Position numbers and translations under genes: made by a program. A stretch of 64,000 bases of DNA from Paraburkholderia panacisoli (GTDB lineage: Bacteria > Pseudomonadota > Gammaproteobacteria > Burkholderiales > Burkholderiaceae), in assembly GCF_008369935.1 (NCBI RefSeq), contig NZ_VTUZ01000036.1:1-64000 (forward strand), read 5' to 3'. Shown piece by piece: positions 8,587 through 17,679 of this stretch (position 1 is its first letter; every line of letters starts with the position of its first letter). The notes beneath the pieces were generated by a model. The model did no database searches. It was given only the letters and a program-made list of their open reading frames with translations, and had not been told where the DNA came from.

Positions 8587-10334
8587 ATGGCGAAAACAAT
8601 TGCGGATTATCTTGCGCAAACCCTCGCGGCAGCCGGGGTGACCGGGATCTGGGGCGCACCGGTGACAGTCTGAATGGGCTCTCCGACAGTCTGCGTCGAC
8701 CCGGCAGCATTCGGTGGATGCATACGCGCCACGAAGAGGTCGCGGCCTTTGCGGCCGGTTCCGAAGCGGCCGAGACCGGAAAGCTGGCGGTATGCGCCGG
8801 CAGTTGCGGCCCGGGCAAGCTTCATCTGATCAACGGGCTCTTTGACTGTCATCGCAACCACGTGCCTGTGCTCGCGATTGCCGCGCAGATTCCGTCGGCA
8901 GTGATTGGCCTTGGCTACCTCCAGGAAACGCATCCGCAAGAGCTGTTCAAGGAGTGCAGCCATTTCGTCGAACTAGTGACGAACGCCTCGACGTTCCCTC
9001 GCGTCCTCGAGCGGGCAATGCGCACTGCGATCGAGGAGCGGGGCGTCGCTGTGATCGTTTTGCCTGGCGATGTCGCTTTGGCTGAGGCACGGGTGCAAGA
9101 GCCGACGTGGTTCGATATCGCTCGGCCCATCGTGAGGCCGGCCCGATGCGGATATCGACCGCCTCGCGGCGCTGCTCAACGAGTCGGATGCGGTGACGCC
9201 GCTTTGCGGCAGCGGTTGTAAAAGCACACAAGACGAATTGCTGGCGCTTTCCGACGCACTCGCGGCGCCGGTCGTGCATGTATTGCGGGGCAAGCAGCAT
9301 GTCGAGTACGACAACCCGAACTGCGTGGGCATGACAGGACTGATTGGATTCAGCTCCGGCTATCACGCGATGCGGTCTTGCGACACCCTGCTTATGCTGG
9401 GCACGGACTTCCCTTACCGGAACTTCTACCCGACACAGGCACGGATTGCGCAGATCGACCGGCGCGCGAGCGGGCGTGGCAGACGCGCACCGATCGAGCT
9501 CGGCCTCGTTGGCGATGTCCGATCGACGCTGACGGCGCTGCTACCGCGCATTCAGCGCAAAACCCGGCGCCAGTTCCTCGAACGCGCGTTGGCGCATTAC
9601 GCGTCCGCGCGCCGGCGGCTCGATGAGCTCGCGACACCATCTCCGGCAGGTTGGCCGATCCATCCGCAGTACCTCACAAGGCTGATCAACGAACTCGCGG
9701 ATCGTAACGCCATTTTTACGGCCGACGTGGGCACGCCGACACTATGGGCGGCGCGCTATCTCACCATGAACGGCAAACGCCGGTTGCACGGGTCGTTCAA
9801 TCACGGCTCGATGGCCAATGCGTTGCCTCAGGCACTGCGCGCCCAGGCAGCGCATCCGGATCGTCAGGTCATTCCGCTTTCGGGCGACGGTGGTCTTTCG
9901 ATGCTGCTCGGTGATCTGCTTTCGGCGGGGCAGCTCGAGTTTCGCGTGAAAGTCGTTGTATACAACAACAGTTCGCTGGGATTCGTGGCGATGGAAATGA
10001 AGGCGAGCGGTTACCTGCACAACGGCAGCACTGACCTCCAGGCAACCGATTTCGCGGCGATCGCCGAGGGCGCGGGCATACGCGGCACTCGTGTTACCGA
10101 GTCCGAGGCATTACCCGGGGCGATCGAAAGATTCCTCGCTCATCCGGGCCCAGCTGTGCTCGACGTCGTGACAAACCGGCACGCACTGGCGCTGCCGCCT
10201 AAGGTTGAATGGGCACATGCGAAAGGCTTCAGTCTCGATTTGTTGCGTGCGGTGCTGAATGGGCGCAGCGACGAGTGCTCGAGCTCACGCAGACCAACCT
10301 GCTCAGGTCGTGCAAGCCAGCGACGGTTGAGTAA
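8587..10334 (+). pseudogene. Thiamine-diphosphate enzyme (pyruvate oxidase-like), frameshifted
   Basis: Three reading frames in sequence cover a complete homologue of the intact protein at 35668-37386: the start at 8587, HTRHEEVAAF (the ThDP-activating Glu region), GLIGFSSGYHAM, and the cofactor motif SGDGGLSMLLGDLL with its downstream Asn pair. Frame changes occur near 8660, near 9140 and near 10275. After the last, the original C-terminus is readable for 20 codons to the stop at 10334. The gene follows a CoA-transferase fragment exactly as the intact copy follows an intact CoA-transferase, so this is a decayed second copy of that pair. It overlaps the 3' end of the next gene by about 30 bp. 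Confidence 0.85.
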
Positions 10335-11028
10335 AACGGGTAGCCACCCTGCTCGTGGTCAGCTGATAGCCATAGCGTTTGATGGTTTCGATGTGCACCC
10401 TCGGCAGACGAAGTTCGACCTTTTGGCGCAATCGCGCAACGGCGAGATTGACGTTCGAAGGCTCGACATATTCCGCATCCGGCCACGCATAACGAATCAA
10501 CTGATCGCGCGGGACGGGCGAATTGAAGTGGCGAATCAAGCACTCGAGAAGCAGACATTCACGTCGAGTCACCGCGACACGCTCTTCGCCCGCAATGAGC
10601 ACATGTGAGAGCAGATCCAGCCTGAGTCCATGCTGTGCGACCTGCGACTTCACGAGTTGCGCTTTCCCTGAACGATGTAGTGCATGCAGCCGCTCGTGCA
10701 ACTCGATGAACGACAATGGCAGGCAGAAGCAGGCCGCCGCTCCGGCGTGAAGAATGCGAACGCGCTCGGCCGGCGCCGATTGACCGAGTATGGTGACGAC
10801 GGCCGCTGGGCCAGCCGCGGTCGCCAAGGCGCTCAGTCCAGTGATCAGTGCGCCGTGACTCTGGGGATCGAGTGCCGTGGCAACGACGGCGTCGAACACT
10901 TCCTGCGCCGCCAGCAGGATGCCGTCTGGCAAGTCCTCGGCACGCTGCAGGCTATGCACGCTTTCCTCAAGCGCATTGAAGAGCCACGCTGAATGGGAAT
11001 GCTGACAGGGAATGAACAATATGCGCAT
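10303..11028 (-). CDS. Winged-helix regulator with a degenerate receiver domain
   Basis: This 241-residue protein has an OmpR/PhoB-type DNA-binding winged helix at about residues 140-235 (VTRREC, then NVNLAVARLRQKVE and IETIKRYGYQL). The N-terminal 120 residues have the size and strand pattern of a receiver domain but lack its key residues: the acidic pair after the first strand is replaced by PCQ, the phospho-acceptor Asp position reads Thr in FDAVVATALD, and the conserved Lys is absent (CFCLPLSF). It should therefore not be controlled by ordinary phosphorylation. It is the third gene of a run with a response regulator and sensor kinase. The targets are unknown. Confidence 0.75.
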   Translation of the reverse strand: MRILFIPCQHSHSAWLFNALEESVHSLQRAEDLPDGILLAAQEVFDAVVATALDPQSHGALITGLSALATAAGPAAVVTILGQSAPAERVRILHAGAAACFCLPLSFIELHERLHALHRSGKAQLVKSQVAQHGLRLDLLSHVLIAGEERVAVTRRECLLLECLIRHFNSPVPRDQLIRYAWPDAEYVEPSNVNLAVARLRQKVELRLPRVHIETIKRYGYQLTTSRVATRFTQPSLACTT

Positions 11029-11068
11029 AAGAGGGGCAAATTCCGAAAATGTCCGAGTCTCCTCTTTG

Positions 11069-12472
11069 TCACGCCAGCGTTTTCGGCCAACAGTCGATTG
11101 TCACCCGTGTACCGGGTTCTGCATCGGTAATCCGCATCGAAAAGTCGTGGACGCGGAGGACTGCGGAAACGATGCTCAGGCCCAGCCCCGAGCCGACGAA
11201 CTGACTCGCGTTCTTTGCCCGGTAGAAAGGCTGAAGCACAGCCTCGCGCTCATTCTCGGGGATGCCGGGCCCGTTATCGACCACCTCGATCCGCGCCCCG
11301 TTAGGCACGCTCGTGAGCGCGATGCGGATCGCGCCGCCCGGAGTGGTGAACTTGACGGCATTGCTCACGACGTTCGTGAGCATCTCGAAGAGCAGCGCGC
11401 GGTCACCCCGTATTGGCTCAACCAGCGTCACCTCAATTGACAGTGCCGTCGAGCCATCGTCCGCGAGCGGCTCGTACAGTTCACCCACCTCCCGGACAAG
11501 CTCTTCGAGCCGGACTTCGCTGAATCCGCCCTGCCGTTTCATCGACCCGATCTCCGAAATGCGAAGCATGGCGCGGAACCGCTCGAGCAGCGCGTCCGTC
11601 TCCCGCCGCGCCTGAATGACAAGGGTTGCCAGCAGTTCATCATCCGAGCGGCCTGCATGTTCCTCGATGCGTGTGAGCAGCGCGCACACGTGGGTGAGCG
11701 GCGTCCGCAAGTCGTGAGCGATACCGTCGCATGCTCTTTTAACCTCGTTCATCAAACGCTCAACTTCCCCCAGCATGTGATTGACGAGATGCGCGAGCAT
11801 GTCCACCTCGTCGCGCCCGCCAATCGGCAGGCGCTGGGCAAGATCGCCTTGCGAAATGTGTCGAGTCACACGGCGGATCTGTGCAACGCGGCGCATCTGA
11901 CGCACGCTCAATCCGAGCGCCCCCGCCAGGCCCGCGCCAAGACAGAGCAGCCCGCCGGCGATGAGTGCGTTGATGATCGTATTGCGGATCTTCAACTCCT
12001 GGCTAATATCCCGCGCGACCACGAGGATACTGCCGTCCGCGCGCCGCTCCCCCTTCACGCGCACCACAGGGGGATGCTCCGCTCCGGCAACCTTGAGTGA
12101 CCGGCGAATGGTCATCGAACTGCCGTCGCCCGGCAACTGCGGCGGGAGCGCCATCACGTCGCCTGCGAGATAACGGTGGTCCGGCGTAAAGAGACCGTAG
12201 TAGTTGGTGTGCATGCGCTCGCGTTCGACCCGCATGCGCACGACCGCGCTCAAGTCGCTGTCCGCCGCGGAGTCGAAATAGACCAATTGCCAGTACATGA
12301 TGGCGTCCGTCTCGCGCTCCATGTTGCCTGTGACGGCCCAGCCGATCAGTCCGAGCAACACCATGACCGACAGCGAAAAGATAGCCGCATGGAGAAGCAG
12401 CAACCGGACGGACGTCGAGTGCCAGTGTCGCGCAAACGCGAGGGATTGCGTGAGCGAAGTGGGCGTTCTCAA
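11069..12472 (-). CDS. Two-component sensor histidine kinase
   Basis: I take the TTG at 12472, which overlaps the stop of the response regulator (TTGA) and yields 467 residues. It has a first TM helix (about residues 20-45), a periplasmic sensor region of roughly 110 residues, a second TM helix (about 150-170), a HAMP linker, the phosphorylated His in GIAHDLRTPL, and the ATPase boxes NVVSNAVKF, DNGPGIP and GSGLGLSIV. It would autophosphorylate and pass phosphate to the adjacent OmpR-type regulator. The signal is unknown. Longer upstream starts would run into the regulator gene and are not supported. Confidence 0.9.
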   Translation of the reverse strand: MRTPTSLTQSLAFARHWHSTSVRLLLLHAAIFSLSVMVLLGLIGWAVTGNMERETDAIMYWQLVYFDSAADSDLSAVVRMRVERERMHTNYYGLFTPDHRYLAGDVMALPPQLPGDGSSMTIRRSLKVAGAEHPPVVRVKGERRADGSILVVARDISQELKIRNTIINALIAGGLLCLGAGLAGALGLSVRQMRRVAQIRRVTRHISQGDLAQRLPIGGRDEVDMLAHLVNHMLGEVERLMNEVKRACDGIAHDLRTPLTHVCALLTRIEEHAGRSDDELLATLVIQARRETDALLERFRAMLRISEIGSMKRQGGFSEVRLEELVREVGELYEPLADDGSTALSIEVTLVEPIRGDRALLFEMLTNVVSNAVKFTTPGGAIRIALTSVPNGARIEVVDNGPGIPENEREAVLQPFYRAKNASQFVGSGLGLSIVSAVLRVHDFSMRITDAEPGTRVTIDCWPKTLA

Positions 12473-13152
12473 TTCGCGCTCAGGACGAAGCCAACACCGC
12501 GAACAGTCTGAATCAACGTTGTCGTGTCGGGCGGATCGATCTTTTTGCGCAGGCGTCCGATATGAACATCTATGAGCTTCGAACCGGGATCGAAGTGGTA
12601 CCCCCATACCGCCTCGAACAACATCGTGCGCGTGATCGTCCTGCCCGCATGCCGCATCATGAACTCCAGCACGCGGTACTCTGTCTGCAACAGCGCAATT
12701 TCCTGGTTGCCGCGCCTCACCTTGCGGGCGATGAGGTCGAGCTCGAGAGCGCCAACGCGCAGCGTCGTCTCCGTCTGACCTGCTAGCGCCTGCTGGCGAC
12801 GCAGCAGCACCTCCAGACGAGCCGCCATTTCGGCCAGGTCGAACGGCTTCGTCAGGTAATCATCGCCACCCGCGCGCAGGCCGCGAATGCGTTCATCAAC
12901 GTCGCCTAGCGCGCTGAGCATCAGCACAGGTGTGTGCACGCCGACGCTGCGCATGGCAGTCACAATGGTGAGCCCGTCCACGCCGGGCAGCATGCGGTCG
13001 AGCGTGATGATGTCGTACTCATCGCTCATCGCCCGCGCAATTCCTTCGCGTCCGTTGTTGACCCAATCGACGCTGAAACCGCGTTTCCGCAACTCCACTG
13101 CGATGTCGCTCGCGGTAGTTTCATCGTCTTCGATCGTGAGCACTCTTGACAT
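12469..13152 (-). CDS. OmpR-family response regulator
   Basis: The protein from ATG 13152 (MSRVLTIEDDE) is 227 residues long. The receiver has the acidic pair in IEDDE, the phospho-acceptor Asp in DIITLDRMLPG and the Lys in DYLTKPF. The C-terminal winged helix has LLQTEYRVLEFMMRHAG and VHIGRLRKKID. An in-frame start 63 bp upstream adds non-homologous residues. It is cotranscribed with the sensor kinase (overlapping stop and start) and with the pseudo-receiver protein. The regulon is unknown; heavy-metal or efflux control is common for this subgroup but not shown here. Confidence 0.92.
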   Translation of the reverse strand: MSRVLTIEDDETTASDIAVELRKRGFSVDWVNNGREGIARAMSDEYDIITLDRMLPGVDGLTIVTAMRSVGVHTPVLMLSALGDVDERIRGLRAGGDDYLTKPFDLAEMAARLEVLLRRQQALAGQTETTLRVGALELDLIARKVRRGNQEIALLQTEYRVLEFMMRHAGRTITRTMLFEAVWGYHFDPGSKLIDVHIGRLRKKIDPPDTTTLIQTVRGVGFVLSAN

Positions 13153-13272
13153 GCCGCTCTTCCTTAGCCAGCGAATTTCGCCGGTACAATTATCCAGGAC
13201 ATCGAATCTGCCCACACCCTCGTGCGCCCTTAATCAGAGGCGACTGCGCAGTCCCGCTCAGTCTTGCCTGGA

Positions 13273-14340
13273 TCATGGGGAGTCACACGTCGAGCGGCAC
13301 GTGTCTTTCATGTGCGCCGCAATGGCGGCTGCCGTGAGCGCACACAGCAGCCCAATGGCGCTGCCGACTGCCACGTTCAGCAGGCGTTCGCCTCCAAAAA
13401 TCCACGGCTTTCCCGCTAATACAAATGCGATTGCCGCACAAGCGCACCGGACGCCGAATGCGAGCGTGTACGGTCGAATGCAGATGAGCGTCAGCATTGC
13501 GGCGAACACAACGAGCACACGCATAAACAACGCATGAGGGATCATCAACCCGACGACCACCCCGAAGCAGACGCCGACAACGGCCCCGGTGAGCCGGTTG
13601 CGAAACTTCTGCCGGGCGCTTGCCGCATTTCCGGTAACGACGCTGGCGGCCGACCAGATCATCCACTGACCATGATCGACGTGTCGCCATTCGACAAGTG
13701 CGGAAGCGCAAGCGACCGCGAGTGCGACGGTGATCACCAGCTCGATATATGCATTACACTCGCTGTTTGGGGCGAGGCGAGTCCACTTTGCGAAATGCGC
13801 AAGAGTCGGCCGGCCGGTTTCACGCGAGCGAAAGTGCTCGACTGACGCAACGAGCAGGATCGGCAACGCCGCTATCAACAAGAACGGCAGAAGCTCGACG
13901 CTCCGGGTGGTAAGCGCCTGCCGCGTGACCCCTTCCCCACTCTCGCAGGCAAGATACAGCGACGGAATGAACGTGAAGTTGCCGAGCGAGCGCAAGGCAC
14001 TGCCGCCCGCGGTTACCAGTACGGATCCCATGCCCATCAGGACCGTGGCTACGACAAAGAGCAGCGGGTGCGCGAGCGACGCCATCAGGATCACGAACCC
14101 CGCGCTGATGGCCAAAGCGTGCGCGAAGACGGCGAGCGGTGCAAGCTGCGAGTGGTCGAGCGCGATGAGCATCGCGACCGGCACGATTGCTGCGGTGAAC
14201 CACTCGGATCTGCCTGACACGAGTGCAAGCAAGAGCAGCGGGACGAGCGCAAACATGGCGCGACCCAACGCCCGCCGGTCGAACACGGTTTCGACGCTGC
14301 GAAGGAGCGACCAAGCTCCGGTGTGACGTTCGCTGCTCAT
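13273..14340 (-). CDS. FUSC/DUF2955-type membrane transporter (module copy 1)
   Basis: This 355-residue integral membrane protein has about ten hydrophobic helices in two blocks (about residues 25-175 and 200-345). The spacing and second-half repeat fit the fusaric-acid-resistance/aromatic-acid-exporter superfamily in its short DUF2955 form. It lies 40 bp downstream of an isochorismatase-like hydrolase and is probably cotranscribed, under control of the divergent TetR-type gene. A truncated relative sits beside the second hydrolase/TetR pair (21376-21660), which shows that the three genes travel together. Export of an aromatic or carboxylate compound is a guess from the superfamily. Confidence 0.7.
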   Translation of the reverse strand: MSSERHTGAWSLLRSVETVFDRRALGRAMFALVPLLLLALVSGRSEWFTAAIVPVAMLIALDHSQLAPLAVFAHALAISAGFVILMASLAHPLLFVVATVLMGMGSVLVTAGGSALRSLGNFTFIPSLYLACESGEGVTRQALTTRSVELLPFLLIAALPILLVASVEHFRSRETGRPTLAHFAKWTRLAPNSECNAYIELVITVALAVACASALVEWRHVDHGQWMIWSAASVVTGNAASARQKFRNRLTGAVVGVCFGVVVGLMIPHALFMRVLVVFAAMLTLICIRPYTLAFGVRCACAAIAFVLAGKPWIFGGERLLNVAVGSAIGLLCALTAAAIAAHMKDTCRSTCDSP

Positions 14341-14380
14341 CGTCGCTCTCCGACCACGCTGTGCTTGTCCATCAGTCTCA

Positions 14381-14962
14381 TCAGCCTGCGAGCGCCTCGA
14401 GTACGTCGCCGGATTGCCTCACGAAACCGAGCCTCGGGAAGACGAAATTCAGCGACGCATGGTGATGCTCGGGCGCCGAGCAGCTCATTGCGTCCTCCAC
14501 GAGCACCAGCGAGTACCCGTGCTCGTGTGCGGCGCGGGCCGTCGACTCGACGCCGATGTTCGTCGAAATCCCGCCAAGCACAATGGTTTCGATGCCGCGA
14601 CGCCGCAATTGCAGGTCGAGTTCCGTGCCGTAAAAAGCGCTCCATTGGCGCTTCGTGATCTTGATGTCGCGCTCCTTCACCGCCAGTTCGGCCGGGAAGT
14701 CCCACCAGTTCGAGGGCAGTCCGTCAGTGGGAAGCGCCATGGGCTGATCGACGGGCTGCTTCAATGCATCGCCGAAGTCGGCGCTCCAGCCCACCCGCAC
14801 CAGGACGACCGGCGCGTCCACTTCCCGGAAGCGTTTCGCGAGTGTTGCCGCGGTAGCCACCACGGCAACACCTGGGCGGGGTGCTTTCCCGAATCCGAGA
14901 ATGCCCTGCTGAAGATCGATCAGAACGAGAGCGGTAGTCTTAGGGTCAAGTTTTTGCAACAT
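14381..14962 (-). CDS. Isochorismatase-family hydrolase (module copy 1)
   Basis: This 193-residue protein has the isochorismatase fold signature: catalytic Asp16 in VLIDLQQG, Lys104 ahead of QWSAFYGTELD, and the GISTNIGVEST loop. Where cysteine hydrolases (nicotinamidase-like) have a Cys, this protein has Gly137, as in true isochorismatases such as EntB, so a vinyl-ether hydrolase is more likely than an amidase. The substrate is unknown. It is the first gene after the divergent TetR and its operators at 15001-15043, so it should be derepressed when the regulator binds its ligand. A frameshifted homologue is at 21936-22515. Confidence 0.85.
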   Translation of the reverse strand: MLQKLDPKTTALVLIDLQQGILGFGKAPRPGVAVVATAATLAKRFREVDAPVVLVRVGWSADFGDALKQPVDQPMALPTDGLPSNWWDFPAELAVKERDIKITKRQWSAFYGTELDLQLRRRGIETIVLGGISTNIGVESTARAAHEHGYSLVLVEDAMSCSAPEHHHASLNFVFPRLGFVRQSGDVLEALAG

Positions 14963-15000
14963 AAAGGTCTTCCGTTGAAAGCGGCGAGCCGCTGGTGTAT

Positions 15001-15018
15001 TGTGAGGGGGTGCTCACA
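15001..15018. promoter_or_regulatory. Palindromic operator 1, module copy 1
   Basis: A perfect palindrome TGTGAG-N6-CTCACA lies between the divergent hydrolase and TetR-type genes. The same half-sites with a different 6-bp spacer occur at the same place in module copy 2 (22554-22571). Conserved arms with variable spacers are what a repressor-binding site looks like. Confidence 0.8.
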
Positions 15019-15025
15019 AATAGTA

Positions 15026-15043
15026 TATGAGGATAATCTCACA
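15026..15043. promoter_or_regulatory. Palindromic operator 2, overlapping the TetR start
   Basis: TATGAG-N6-CTCACA lies 25 bp centre-to-centre from operator 1. The ATG at 15027 that opens the regulator frame lies inside it, so repressor binding would block its own gene. The counterpart in copy 2 is at 22581-22598. Confidence 0.75.
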
Positions 15044-15763
15044 AAAGTCAACGCCGAATTCGGGCGAAGCGAAGGCGCCATGCCCGCGGTCATGCGCGGG
15101 TGGCGTCGTTACTGGAAGCCGCAAGCGCGGAATTCGCCGAAAAAGGGTACAAAGCAACGACGATGACAGCGATCGCCGCGCGCGCGGAGTCGTCGATCGG
15201 TTCGCTCTACCAGTTCTTTCCGACGAACGAGCAGGTTGCAGGTACGCTGATCGAGCAATACCTGACCGAGCTTGAAGCAGCGTTCGGCCGGCTGAGCGAG
15301 GAGGTGCCGTTGCTTGAGGTATCGGTCGTTGCGGGCCGGCTGACGACGTTTTTCGTGGCGTTTCGCACGACGCACCCCGCTTTCGTGGTGCTGGCCGACG
15401 CGCATGATGTCGTGCTGCCCGGCGCCACCAGCGTGCGCGAAAGACTGTGCAAGGGAATCGCATCCGTAGTGGCCGCCCTCGCGCCGCGACTGTCCGTGAA
15501 AGAGGCTTTGTTTCGGGCCGTAGTCGTCCAGCATCTGATGAAAGCAGCCGTCACGGCTGAGCCACGATACGAGCGTCGCTGATCAGCATGCGGCGATGCT
15601 GGATTTCCAGCGCGTGGTAGAGCACTACCTTGAGGACGTGATGGAAGCCACGCGTGGTGGACGAACCGGCGCAGCGCAACGAGGCGCAACACCCAAGGAG
15701 CGTTCCGCTTCGGGCAAAGGCGTCGGTCCGAAGAGCAAGGGCAAGCCCCGCGTCTCGGCGTGA
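15027..15763 (+). pseudogene. TetR-family regulator with two frameshifts (module copy 1)
   Basis: Read from ATG 15027, the N-terminus SQKSTP matches the intact copy-2 regulator. A frame change near 15080 then leads into the helix-turn-helix (MTAIAARAESSIGSLYQFFP) and ligand domain. A second frame change near 15560 leads into the remaining C-terminal helix and a Lys/Ser-rich tail ending at 15763. A shorter frame from 15100 would still encode most of the DNA-binding domain but lacks the basic N-terminal arm and the last helices. The divergent hydrolase gene beside it is intact. Either the gene is dead or the indels are sequencing errors; the copy-2 regulator could act on these operators. Confidence 0.8.
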
Positions 15764-16178
15764 ATGCTGTTGCTGCCCCGCGCCTCATCCCGTCGCCGCG
15801 CAACGAACACGTCCGCCGGCGTGCATCTGGACGCTTTCGCAACGGCACTGTCATGCATGGACGATCTCACCCGCGGAGATCGGATCGTCTTCAACAGTCA
15901 ATACGCGCAGCAGGGACATGGGCTCGCTCCTTTGACTTTCCCCGTGATTGTCAAAGCTGCGTGGTAGCGCGGCAATCATTGTTTGGCGAACCCAGCCTCA
16001 ATCTCACACGAAACTGGTTTGCGCCCGACGTTTTCGGATCCTCCAGCATTAAAAAATTCTTAACTTCGCCGTACCGTTGGCGTTACCCCCACCTCTTTAA
16101 GCTCCTTCTTACCGGAACACGCATGGCTCACCGCCACAGCGCCCGGATCGTCCAACCTCGATAGCAGAAGGAGTTGTC
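15764..16178. other. Unassigned stretch after the copy-1 regulator
   Basis: No frame here matches a family I recognise. A 67-codon frame at 15764-15967 contains a fairly protein-like run (DDLTRGDRIVFNSQY) but has no start signal or neighbour support. The last 100 bases presumably hold the promoter of the DUF4148 gene; a good AGAAGGAG ribosome site precedes its start. Confidence 0.35.
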
Positions 16179-16424
16179 ATGAAAGTCATCAAGATCGCCG
16201 CTTTGCTCGGCATGGTCGTCACCACCTCGGCCTTCGCCCAGGCCAACACCACGGCTGCCGATACTTCCGCTTCGGTCACCGCGTCACAAACCGGCGCGTG
16301 GGTGCCGCCGCAAGGCGAAGCCAACGTGCCCAAGACGCGCGCGCAGGTCTATGCCGAACTCGTCCAGGCCGAGAAGGACGGCCAACTCGACTACCTCAAC
16401 AGCACGATTTACCGGAATCCGTGA
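16179..16424 (+). CDS. DUF4148 domain-containing secreted protein
   Basis: This 81-residue protein has a cleavable signal peptide (residues 1-20, ending AFAQA) and the conserved C-terminal DUF4148 motif TRAQVYAELVQAEKDGQLDYLN. A strong AGAAGGAG ribosome-binding site lies 8 bp upstream. The family is small, periplasmic and abundant in Burkholderiaceae; its function is unknown. This intact copy shows what the broken gene at 7728-7982 should look like. Confidence 0.9.
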   Translation: MKVIKIAALLGMVVTTSAFAQANTTAADTSASVTASQTGAWVPPQGEANVPKTRAQVYAELVQAEKDGQLDYLNSTIYRNP

Positions 16425-16564
16425 GTGCGTTCCAAGGTGGTCCGATTGACGGCGCAGGCACCTGGTGCCACCGTGCACATGGCGTCTGCCCGGCATCGGC
16501 CCATCGAGCGAAGCGGTACACGCTTCCTCATGCCTGAGATCCGAATTCAGGCCGTGGGAGGAAT

Positions 16565-16792
16565 ATGAAGTTCGTCTACTACGGGATGTTCGCACTCGCC
16601 CTGATGTCGACCGCATCCGTCCTCTATGCAAACGAGCTCGAAGACGCGAGCTACAGCCTCTCTTCGTGGCTCACGAAGATCGAGAGGAAGGTGTCTGCTG
16701 GCACGCAAACGATCCCGACGCTAGCGACGGCGCGCGACGTCACGAAACAGGCAATGCTGCGTCGCTTCGAGCCGTCTAACGTGACGCCTTAG
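16565..16792 (+). CDS. Small exported protein of unknown function
   Basis: This 75-residue frame starts at an ATG preceded by GGGAGGAAT. It encodes a clear signal peptide (residues 1-22, MKFVYYGMFALALMS, then cleavage near YANE) and a short polar, helical mature part. I recognise no domain. It follows the DUF4148 gene by 140 bp on the same strand, and another DUF4148 gene lies downstream, so it is probably a cell-envelope protein of similar type. The stop lies a few bases before the group II intron remnants. Confidence 0.65.
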   Translation: MKFVYYGMFALALMSTASVLYANELEDASYSLSSWLTKIERKVSAGTQTIPTLATARDVTKQAMLRRFEPSNVTP

Positions 16793-16796
16793 TGGT

Positions 16797-16880
16797 GAGT
16801 AGCCCCGGGGAGTTTCACCCCGAGGCTCTCGCAGAACCGGACGTGAGGCTCGCGCCCTCATCCGGCTCCCGTTACCCAAC
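16797..16880 (-). mobile_element. Group II intron 3' end, domains V and VI (minus strand)
   Basis: Read on the minus strand, 16868-16834 forms a domain V: a 5' GAGCCGGA paired with a 3' TCCGGTTC, a GCGA tetraloop and the catalytic AGC triad. Domain VI follows, with a stem of CCCGGGG-type arms around a GAAA loop, ending in GGGCTACTCACC. Nothing further upstream of this intron survives, because the sequence passes into a second intron of opposite orientation at about 16880. Confidence 0.75.
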
Positions 16881-16935
16881 CTCGCGCCGTGCGATACGCC
16901 ATTGAACGAACAGTCGCGGAGCTCGGTCCATCATC

Positions 16936-17331
16936 TTGCCGAGCCATCGCACACTACGCTGCTTTCGCCGCCGTAGTGTCTTGTATTTGCGTCTGGCCCA
17001 CTCCAAGCTTCTGGTCTATATCGGAGTTCGTGGCGACGCCAACCCCTTCGACCCGACCTGGGAACGCTACTTCGAAGACCGTTACGGTTTGAAAATGGTG
17101 AACACCCTGTCGGGCCGAGGACAACTGATCCGCCTCTGGTTGGACCAGGAACGGGCTTGCGTCGTATCTCAGCAGCGGATCACAGCGGTGACGGGATGGC
17201 ACGTTCATCACATCGTGCGTCGTGTGGACGGCGGATCGAATGCGCGGGCCAATCTCGTCATGGTCCATGTCGTCTGCCACCAAAAAATCCATAGCCGTGG
17301 TCTAACAGTAACGAAACCGGCTCCCAACTGA
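16936..17331 (+). pseudogene. Group II intron-encoded protein, C-terminal maturase/HNH fragment
   Basis: The last 130 residues are typical of intron-encoded reverse transcriptases: the linker WERYFEDRYGLKM, then an HNH endonuclease domain with GWHVHHIVRRVDGGSNARANL and a final VCHQKIHS. The zinc-ligand Cys pair usual before WHxHH is partly lost (ACVVSQQRIT has only one Cys). The reverse transcriptase and maturase X domain are absent, so the protein cannot support mobility. The fragment lies directly upstream of its own intron's domain V at 17348. Confidence 0.8.
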
Positions 17332-17347
17332 GGGCTTTGAACGGCTT

Positions 17348-17431
17348 GAGCCGTGTGCATTAAAAGGTGCATGCACGGTTCTGAGGGGGCCGCTATGCAG
17401 CAATGCATGGCGGCTACCCGACAAGGACAGA
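17348..17431 (+). mobile_element. Group II intron domains V and VI
   Basis: Positions 17348-17381 are a canonical 34-nt domain V: GAGCCGTG pairs with the 3' CACGGTTC, the AGC triad is at positions 2-4, and a central bulge and small loop are present. Domain VI follows as a stem with arms CCGC-ATGCA and TGCAT-GCGG, ending in GGCTACCCGAC, identical in its last nine bases to the intron end at 118-155. Together with the HNH fragment this is the 3' third of a once-complete intron. Confidence 0.88.
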
Positions 17432-17679
17432 TGAAGTGTGCTCGCGGAACCCACCCGTCCGCCGCCGTTCAATTCTACGAACTGGTAACATAAGCACTAC
17501 TTCGCATATCGATCAACTTTCCTCCGCAAGCCTTACTGCGACAAAACCACCAATATCACACAACAGTCTTCTCCAGACATCGGTCTTAATTTTAAGCGTT
17601 TGCCCACCTAGACTGTAGCTACTGATTACGAACAGGGCTGTTCGTAGATGGACAAAACGAAGTCTGGAGGTAGTAACCC

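Noticed and set aside
15764..15967. 67-codon frame after the broken TetR gene
   Set aside because: One protein-like run but no start signal, family or neighbour support; described only as an unassigned stretch.
17432..17500. Short frame after the group II intron as a transposase 3' exon
   Set aside because: The 22 codons up to the stop look protein-like but I could not assign them to any family with confidence.
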